From: an uncultured Alphaproteobacteria bacterium
Lineage (GTDB): Bacteria > Pseudomonadota > Alphaproteobacteria > Reyranellales > Reyranellaceae
Assembly (NCBI GenBank): GCA_903929895.1
Contig: CAIYWM010000192.1
Coordinates: 1-12,301, forward strand
Length of the DNA: 12,301 nt
Direction of reading: 5' to 3'
Shown: positions 7,927 through 12,301 of the stretch, piece by piece
Layout: each line of letters begins with the position of its first letter
Numbering within the stretch: the stretch's first letter is position 1
The notes under the pieces: generated by a model
What the model was told of the DNA's origin: nothing
What the model saw: the letters and a program-made list of their open reading frames with translations, nothing else
Databases searched by the model: none
Program-made: the position numbers and the translations under genes

Positions 7927-8051
7927 GTCATCGGGGAGTAGCCGGCCTCACCCCAGAGGCGGATGCATCAACAGACTTGGGTCCTTCGGGAGCCATGGTG
8001 CATTCGGCGACCGACGGTCCATCACGGATCGCGCTTGGCGAGACCTTTGGC
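7927..8051 (+). ncRNA. yybP-ykoY manganese riboswitch (aptamer)
   Basis: The two conserved elements of the yybP-ykoY class are present in the right order. GGGGAGTAGC is at 7933-7942. A short hairpin (GCCTC/GAGGC, 7945-7949 with 7956-7960) follows, then ATCAACAGACTTGG (7967-7980), close to the class consensus. After a variable region with a GACC/GGTC hairpin, the closing GGCGAGACC is at 8037-8045. P1 can form from 7927-7930 with 8048-8051 and from GG 7933-7934 with CC 8044-8045, leaving a pyrimidine-rich mismatch between. This class binds Mn2+ and switches on exporter genes. The gene directly downstream is a GDT1-type exporter, a known target type. Exact ends are approximate. Confidence 0.87.
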
Positions 8052-8069
8052 TTTCCAGCATCTTCACCC

Positions 8070-8116
8070 GCGGGATCGGGCGGTGCGGGAAGCCACAGGT
8101 TCGTGCTCGGTCCCGC
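8070..8116 (+). promoter_or_regulatory. Leader hairpin before the exporter start, candidate expression platform
   Basis: Bases 8070-8082 pair with 8104-8116 in a continuous 13-bp helix that includes three G-U wobbles, with a 21-nt loop. It ends 13 nt before the GTG start. No T run follows, so an intrinsic terminator is unlikely and translational control is more plausible. Inside the loop side, GCGGGA (8085-8090) can also pair with TCCCGC (8111-8116), giving a weaker competing 6-bp stem. How either stem communicates with the aptamer is not evident. Confidence 0.5.
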
Positions 8117-8129
8117 CATGTGATTCGCC

Positions 8130-8708
8130 GTGGAAGCCTTTCTTGTTTCAACAGGACTCGTTGCCGTCGCCGAGATCGGGGACAAGACGCAACTCCTGGC
8201 CATGATCCTCGCCACCCGCTATCGCCGGCCCGTTCCCATTATCCTGGGCATCCTGGTCGCGACCCTGGCCAACCACGCGCTCGCCGCCTGGGCTGGCGCC
8301 GCCGTCGCCGCCTGGCTGGGGCCCGACGCGATGCGCTGGATCCTCGGTGTCCTGTTCCTCGCCATGGCGGTGTGGTGCCTGATTCCCGACAAGGCCGATG
8401 AAGGCCCGAAGGTCGCGGGCGCGGCCGGTGCGTTCATCGCCACCGCCATCGCCTTCTTCCTGGTCGAGATCGGCGACAAGACCCAGATCGCGACCGTGGC
8501 GCTCTCGGCGCGCTTCAACGATCTGATCGCCGTCACCGCCGGCACGACCTTCGGCATGATGATCGCCAACGTACCCGCGGTGCTGTTCGGCGACGTGCTG
8601 TCGCGCAAGGTGCCGTTGAAGCTCGTGCGCTCGCTGGCGGCGGCGTCCTTCGTCGTGCTGGGCCTGCTCGCGCTGCTCAAGCTCGACATGGGTCTGCTGG
8701 GTGGCTGA
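8130..8708 (+). CDS. GDT1/TMEM165 (UPF0016, MneA-type) Mn2+ exporter
   Basis: A 192-residue integral membrane protein of the UPF0016/GDT1 cation-exchanger family. It has the duplicated signature E-x-G-D-K-T at residues 15-20 (EIGDKTQLLA) and 113-118 (EIGDKTQIAT). Each lies in the first helix of a three-helix half, and the halves are separated by a short polar loop (PDKADEGPK). Bacterial members, such as MneA of Vibrio, export Mn2+; plant and animal members carry Mn2+ or Ca2+ against protons. The GTG at 8130 fits the family start (MEAFLVSTG), and an in-frame TGA at 8121-8123 rules out a longer form. No Shine-Dalgarno sequence is visible. A yybP-ykoY riboswitch precedes it, so expression should rise with cytosolic Mn2+. 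Confidence 0.93.
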   Translation: MEAFLVSTGLVAVAEIGDKTQLLAMILATRYRRPVPIILGILVATLANHALAAWAGAAVAAWLGPDAMRWILGVLFLAMAVWCLIPDKADEGPKVAGAAGAFIATAIAFFLVEIGDKTQIATVALSARFNDLIAVTAGTTFGMMIANVPAVLFGDVLSRKVPLKLVRSLAAASFVVLGLLALLKLDMGLLGG

Positions 8709-8734
8709 CCCTCCCTCGAGGCGAGGATCGTTGT

Positions 8735-8845
8735 CTTCCCCTTTGCGGAGTCCGCAAAGGGGAAGTCCCCTCGTCTTACGAGGGCGATGGGGTCATGACC
8801 CCTCCGCCCCTACGGGGCACCTCCCCATTTGAATGGGGAGGCGGA
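8735..8845. repeat. Cluster of five palindromes between convergent genes
   Basis: Five inverted repeats follow each other with little space. The first has 15-nt arms around one base (8735-8765, arm CTTCCCCTTTGCGGA). Next are CCCTCGT/ACGAGGG (8768-8784), the perfect 14-mer GGGGTCATGACCCC (8789-8802), GCCCC/GGGGC (8806-8818), and CCTCCCCATT/AATGGGGAGG (8820-8841). TCCGCC (8803-8808) also pairs with GGCGGA (8840-8845), enclosing the last two in a three-way junction. It resembles a composite REP-type repeat. It lies between the 3' ends of two convergent genes and could terminate transcription both ways, although no T run is present. Confidence 0.85.
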
Positions 8846-8849
8846 TGAA

Positions 8850-9731
8850 CTAGGCGACCGTGTTGGACAGCCGGCCCAGCCCGTCGATCTCGATCGTCAC
8901 GCGGTCGCCACGCTTCAGGAACTTCGGCGGGGTGAAGCCGATGCCGACGCCGACCGGCGTGCCGGTGGCGATGACGTCGCCCGGCTGGAGCGTGATGCCG
9001 GCGGAGATCGTCTCGATCAGCGTGGGGATGTCGAAGATGAGGTCGCGCGTGTTGGCGTCCTGGCGCAGCTCGTCGTTCACCCAGCACTTCACGTTGAGGT
9101 TTTCCGGATCGACCTCGTCGGCGGTCACCAGCCACGGGCCCATCGGGCAGAACGTGTCGAGCGATTTGCCCAGGAACCACTGCTTGTGCTTGCCCTGCAG
9201 GTCGCGCGCCGTCACGTCGTTGATGATCGTGTAGCCGCAGATGTGGCCGTAGGCATCAGCCTTGGAGATGCCGCGGCCGCCCTTGCCGATGACCAGGCCG
9301 AGCTCGGCCTCGTAGTCCACCGAGTCGCTGACGCCCTCGGGATAGCGGATGTCGGCGCCGTCGGCGATCACGCATTCCGGCGCCTTGGTGAAGACGATCG
9401 GCGCGGTCGGGATGGCGTCCGCCGCCGAGCTGGCGCTGCTGTCGAAGCCGCTGCGCGTGAACTCCTTCGCGTGCTCGTGATAGTTCTTGCCGACGCACAT
9501 CACGTTGCGCGCGGGCCGCGGGATCGGTGCCTCGATCTTGACGGCCGACAGGGGAAGGCCCGCGCCGGTCGGCTTGATCTTCGACTTGATCGCGTCGAGT
9601 TCGCCCACGATGGCGCCGAGGGTCGGAACGGTGCGGCCCAGCATCTCCTCGAGCGGCCAGAAGGTCTTGCCGTCCGGGCTGACGAGCGCGGCCTTCGGGA
9701 CGCCGCCGTGCGTGATGGTGGCGAGCTTCAT
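8850..9731 (-). CDS. Fumarylacetoacetate hydrolase (FAH) family protein
   Basis: A 293-residue cytosolic enzyme of the FAH superfamily, whose members hydrolyse, decarboxylate or isomerise beta-diketo or 2-keto acids using a bound Mg2+ or Mn2+. The catalytic domain starts near residue 75 (RNVMCVGKNYHEHAKE). The metal-binding triad is visible as E141 and E143 (DYEAELGLVIGKGG) and D172 (IINDVTARDLQ), followed by the conserved GKSLDTFCPMGPWL and TGTPVGVGIGFTPP segments. The N-terminal 70 residues form the usual short prodomain. The precise substrate is not predictable; the family covers ureidoglycolate lyase-like, acylpyruvase and 2-hydroxyhepta-2,4-diene-dioate-type enzymes. The ATG at 9731 overlaps the upstream CobW-type stop by 4 nt (ATGA), implying translational coupling. 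Confidence 0.92.
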   Translation of the reverse strand: MKLATITHGGVPKAALVSPDGKTFWPLEEMLGRTVPTLGAIVGELDAIKSKIKPTGAGLPLSAVKIEAPIPRPARNVMCVGKNYHEHAKEFTRSGFDSSASSAADAIPTAPIVFTKAPECVIADGADIRYPEGVSDSVDYEAELGLVIGKGGRGISKADAYGHICGYTIINDVTARDLQGKHKQWFLGKSLDTFCPMGPWLVTADEVDPENLNVKCWVNDELRQDANTRDLIFDIPTLIETISAGITLQPGDVIATGTPVGVGIGFTPPKFLKRGDRVTIEIDGLGRLSNTVA

Positions 9732-10891
9732 TGCGGCTTCGCCGGCTCGGCGGCGTTGCCCCAGCCCTTCTTCTCGGCATCGAAGAACGAGGCGAAGACC
9801 TTGCGGATAGTGCTCTCGCCGATGTCGCGCGTGATGAACACGACGCGGCTCTTGCGGTCGTCCCCTTCCGGCCAGGCCTCGAGCGTGGCCGGCGGATGGA
9901 AGACGTGCTGTACGCCATGGATCACCACGGGCTTGTCGGGGTCCTTGACGTTCAGGATGCCCTTCATGCGCAGCAGGTCGGGGCCGCGATAGGTCACCAG
10001 CGCGTCGAAGGCCGCGGCCACCGTCGACCAGCTCATCGGCTCGTCGAAGGTCATGCAGAAGGAGCGGATGCGGTCGTCGTGGCGGTTGACGTCGTGCGGG
10101 TCCTGCTCGCCGTGAGCATGGTCGTGCGAATGGCCATGATCGTGACCATGGTCATGTCCGTGATGGTGATGACCGTGCCCGTGATCGTGGCTGCCTTCGT
10201 AGGCCTCGGCCTGCAGCCACTTCTTCACGTCGGCGCTCTTGGTCTCGGGATTGTAGAGGCCGGCATTGAGGATCTGGTTGGGATCGATCTCGCCTGTTGC
10301 GACCGTGTGGAACGGGGCGCCCGGGTTGAGGTGGTGCAGCCGGTGCTTCAGTTCGGCGAGCTTGGGCGCATCGGCAATGTCGACCTTGGTCAGCAGGATG
10401 CGGTCGGCGACGGCGGCCTGCTTCACGGCCTCCTCGTGATTGTCGAGCGTGCTCGCGCCGTTCACGCCGTCGACCGTCGTCACCACGCCGTCGAGGCGGT
10501 AGCGCGAGGCCAGCAGCGGATCGGTCATCAGCGTGTGCAGGATGGGGGCGGGGTCGGCGAGGCCCGTGGTCTCGACCACCATGCGCTTGAACGGCGAGAC
10601 TTCGCCGCGCGACCGCTTGAGGAACAGCTCGCTCATGGTGCGCACCAGGTCGCCGCGTACCGTGCAGCACAGGCAGCCGGAGTTCAGGGTCACCATGCCT
10701 TCGTCGTCGGACTTCTCGACCAGGAGGTGGTCGAGGCCGATCTCGCCGAATTCGTTGCTGATGACGGCGGTGTCGGCCAGCTCGGGCCGGCGCAGCAGCT
10801 TGTTGAGCAGGGTGGTCTTGCCGCTGCCAAGGAAGCCCGTCAGCACGGTGACGGGGATGCGCTGCTCGGCGGCGTTCTGCGGGTCGCTCAT
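9728..10891 (-). CDS. COG0523/CobW-family metallochaperone GTPase with His-rich loop
   Basis: A 387-residue G3E GTPase of the CobW/COG0523 family, proteins that deliver Zn2+ or other metals to client enzymes using GTP. It has the P-loop GFLGSGKT (residues 19-26), the family metal site GCLCC (C73, C75, C76), ETTGLADP (107-114) and a base-recognition motif TKVD (168-171). A His-rich stretch (about 235-260, 15 His in 26 residues) separates the G domain from the CobW C-terminal domain, as in zinc-related members. No cobalamin genes surround it, so a role in B12 synthesis is unlikely. The ATG at 10891, preceded by AGGA at a good distance, is preferred over a GTG 42 bp upstream that would overlap the previous gene. 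It lies 23 nt after the CHAD gene and overlaps the FAH gene by 4 nt. Confidence 0.93.
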   Translation of the reverse strand: MSDPQNAAEQRIPVTVLTGFLGSGKTTLLNKLLRRPELADTAVISNEFGEIGLDHLLVEKSDDEGMVTLNSGCLCCTVRGDLVRTMSELFLKRSRGEVSPFKRMVVETTGLADPAPILHTLMTDPLLASRYRLDGVVTTVDGVNGASTLDNHEEAVKQAAVADRILLTKVDIADAPKLAELKHRLHHLNPGAPFHTVATGEIDPNQILNAGLYNPETKSADVKKWLQAEAYEGSHDHGHGHHHHGHDHGHDHGHSHDHAHGEQDPHDVNRHDDRIRSFCMTFDEPMSWSTVAAAFDALVTYRGPDLLRMKGILNVKDPDKPVVIHGVQHVFHPPATLEAWPEGDDRKSRVVFITRDIGESTIRKVFASFFDAEKKGWGNAAEPAKPQ

Positions 10892-10914
10892 CGGGGGTAT
10901 CCTGTGTTCGGGGA

Positions 10915-11784
10915 TCACGCCCGCCAGAAGCACTCGACCTTCCTGAACTCCTTCCAGGCCCGCTCCAGCTTGCGGCGGCGGCGCTTCTCGCCGCTCGTCG
11001 CCTGCCTGGCGAGAACCTTGAGCGCCGGCGCCGTGTCCTCGGTTGGACGGGCGGCCGTGGCGATGTCGGCCAGCATGCGGGCCGCCGTCGCGCGATCGTT
11101 CAAGGCGCCGAGCGCGCCCTGCAGACGCGTCGTCGCTTCGATATAGGGCTTGGCCGCGGGCGAGGCAAAGGCGGGGCTGAGGTAGGTCGCGGCGTAGCGC
11201 AGCTTCTTGAAGGCGATGCGCAGGCGATGAAGCTGCTCCTCGCTCATGTGTTCCATCAGGCGGCCGCGGCGCACCACCTTGTCGTGGCGGGCATCGAGAA
11301 CCATGCGACCGAATTCGTCGAGGCGAATGCCGCCTCCGACCTCAGCCGAAAGCGGTCCGGCGGCGAAGAGGCCGAGCCGATGGTCGAAAGCGTCGTAGCG
11401 GGCGCTGCCGAGAGCGTCACGAGCGCGCTGCAGGTGGCTCGCGGCGACCCGAGCCGCGACGCGCTTCACGACCGGCGGCACGTCCACCACGCTTTCCGTC
11501 AGAAATACATGCAGGTCTCGTGCGGGACCGCATTCGCCCGCCAGCCACCTCGCCTCAGCCGACAGGGCGCGGACCTCCGGGCTGTCCACGGCGGGCCGGA
11601 ACACGCTGAACGCGGCGCGCAGGCGGCGGAATGCCACGCGGGTCTGATGAATGCCGATGGGACGGCGGCTCTGGAGCACGATGGCGCGATATTTCGCAAG
11701 ATCGGCCCGGCAGGAGGCGGCAATCATCCGAAGAGCGACATCAGGAGCGGTTTCGGGGGTGGGTTTTGACCCAGGGGCTGACAT
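10915..11784 (-). CDS. CHAD domain-containing protein
   Basis: A 289-residue, Arg/Lys-rich, largely helical protein of the CHAD (conserved histidine alpha-helical) family. Known CHAD domains bind inorganic polyphosphate through a basic groove. Two copies of the core helix motif are visible: IHQTRVAFRRLRAAF, with H46, R49, R53, R54 and R56, and LHRLRIAFKKLRYAATYL in the second half. Conserved DLHVF and GALNDRATAARML segments follow the first and second copies, respectively. A basic C-terminal helix (GEKRRRRKLERAWKEF) ends the protein. No CYTH domain or gene is linked, unlike many CHAD proteins. The ATG at 11784 begins a normal-length protein; the frame stays open to a TTG at 11910, but that extension has no family resemblance. 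It is the first gene of a probable three-gene operon with the CobW-type and FAH genes. Confidence 0.88.
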   Translation of the reverse strand: MSAPGSKPTPETAPDVALRMIAASCRADLAKYRAIVLQSRRPIGIHQTRVAFRRLRAAFSVFRPAVDSPEVRALSAEARWLAGECGPARDLHVFLTESVVDVPPVVKRVAARVAASHLQRARDALGSARYDAFDHRLGLFAAGPLSAEVGGGIRLDEFGRMVLDARHDKVVRRGRLMEHMSEEQLHRLRIAFKKLRYAATYLSPAFASPAAKPYIEATTRLQGALGALNDRATAARMLADIATAARPTEDTAPALKVLARQATSGEKRRRRKLERAWKEFRKVECFWRA

Positions 11785-11980
11785 TGCATCCGACCGTAGC
11801 GACCGGAAGAGCGTGAGCAACCGTAAAGAACGACAGTAAGATGAAGGTTTTAAGTCTGCACATAGAATGCAAGTGCCGGCCACTTTTGCCGATTTCGATG
11901 GCCTGCCCAACGCCGAGCGGCCCGCTTTACCCCGTGTTTACAGTGGCGGGGGCGGGCCGGCGTGGCCTAGAGTTATTCTT

Positions 11981-12301
11981 ATGAGTATCGATGCGGCGGC
12001 CTTCAAGAAGGGCATGCGCCACCTGGCGGCGAGCGTAACCCTGATCACCACCCGGGTCGGGGACCAGCGGGGCGGACTCACCGCCACGGCGGTCTGTTCG
12101 GTTTCGGCCCAACCGCCGCAGATTCTCGTCTGCGTCAACAAGTCGGCCAGTGCCCACGACCCGATCGGCGAGGCGGGTTTCTTCTGCGTGAATATCCTTA
12201 GTCCGGAGCATCGCAAGCTCGCGGAACGCTTCGCCGGCATGGACGGCACCGAGGGTGACGAGCGGTTCCGGGACATGGGTGAGTGGACCACGCTCACCAC
12301 C
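11981..12301 (+). CDS. Flavin reductase-like domain protein (5' part, cut by window end)
   Basis: An open frame from the ATG at 11981 continues without a stop to the last base, giving 107 codons. The protein begins MSIDAAAFKKGMRHLAASVTLITT and continues GGLTATAVCSVSAQPPQILVCVNKSASAHDPI, then FFCVNILSPEHRKLAERFAG. This is the standard opening of the flavin reductase-like (HpaC/RutF-type) FMN-binding domain, which reduces FMN or FAD with NAD(P)H, usually for a partner monooxygenase. TATAVCSVSAQPP is the flavin-phosphate-binding region. The family is about 160-180 residues, so roughly a third is missing. It is divergent from the CHAD operon across 196 bp. No strong ribosome site precedes the ATG, and no partner oxygenase is in view. 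Confidence 0.87.
   Translation, partial: MSIDAAAFKKGMRHLAASVTLITTRVGDQRGGLTATAVCSVSAQPPQILVCVNKSASAHDPIGEAGFFCVNILSPEHRKLAERFAGMDGTEGDERFRDMGEWTTLTT

Noticed and set aside
7928..8215. A 95-codon minus-strand frame across the riboswitch region
   Set aside because: It runs antisense to the aptamer and into the exporter gene, with no domain; the RNA motifs explain this region better.
8735..8765. The 15-nt-arm palindrome as an ordinary intrinsic terminator of the exporter gene
   Set aside because: No T run follows on either strand, and it is one of five linked palindromes. Termination may be a side effect; a repeat element explains the whole better.
8829..9992. A 387-codon plus-strand frame opposite the FAH-family gene
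   Set aside because: Shadow of a well-supported gene in GC-rich DNA; it starts inside the palindrome cluster and has no recognisable domain.
10139..10190. A short-period repeat (ATGGTCATG-like) that might be a tandem repeat locus
   Set aside because: It is the coding sequence of the His/Asp/Gly loop of the CobW-type GTPase, where alternating CAT/CAC and GGC/GAC codons create the periodicity.
9731..11146. A 471-codon plus-strand frame opposite the CobW-type gene, with Met/Val-rich hydrophobic stretches
   Set aside because: It mirrors the CobW-type gene; the hydrophobic stretch is the complement of its His-rich loop. No family features and no ribosome site.

Overview
The window looks like chromosomal DNA of a GC-rich alphaproteobacterium. 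A Rhodospirillales/Hyphomicrobiales-type soil or water bacterium is my inference from gene content, codon choice, GTG starts and intergenic palindromes; no rRNA or other marker fixes the taxon. Nearly all of it is coding. No tRNA, rRNA, CRISPR array, insertion sequence or phage gene is visible.

Layout. (1) 11-2712 (+): two tandem paralogous family-4-type glycosyltransferases overlapping by 4 nt, probably the tail of a surface-polysaccharide cluster. (2) 2693-3310 (-): a glutathione S-transferase-like protein, convergent with and overlapping the second glycosyltransferase by 20 bp. (3) 3311-3595: a non-coding gap holding two inverted copies of a 30-bp repeat, a T-rich 15-bp tandem repeat and an 8-bp hairpin. 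(4) 3596-6514 (-): polA, with all three domains intact. (5) 6575-7830 (+): a periplasmic-binding-protein-fold (NMT1/THI5-like) protein without a signal peptide, followed by a small NIPSNAP-family protein. (6) 7831-8129: a promoter-like sequence, a yybP-ykoY (Mn2+-sensing) riboswitch and a 13-bp hairpin just before the next start codon. (7) 8130-8708 (+): a GDT1/TMEM165/MneA-type cation exporter, the riboswitch's expected target. (8) 8735-8845: a dense cluster of palindromes between convergent genes. (9) 11784-8850 (-): a probable operon of CHAD-domain protein, COG0523/CobW metallochaperone GTPase with a His-rich loop, and FAH-family hydrolase. (10) 11785-11980: divergent intergenic region in which I could not name a promoter. 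(11) 11981-12301 (+): the first 107 codons of a flavin reductase-like gene cut by the window end.

How the parts fit. Two units concern metal handling: a riboswitch-controlled Mn2+ exporter and a COG0523 metallochaperone translationally coupled to a predicted metal-dependent hydrolase. The rest is housekeeping (polA) or peripheral metabolism. I do not see an undescribed multi-gene defence or mobile system. The most informative parts are the riboswitch with its leader structures, the two repeat-rich intergenic regions, the leaderless-looking and signal-less binding protein, and the CobW-FAH coupling.
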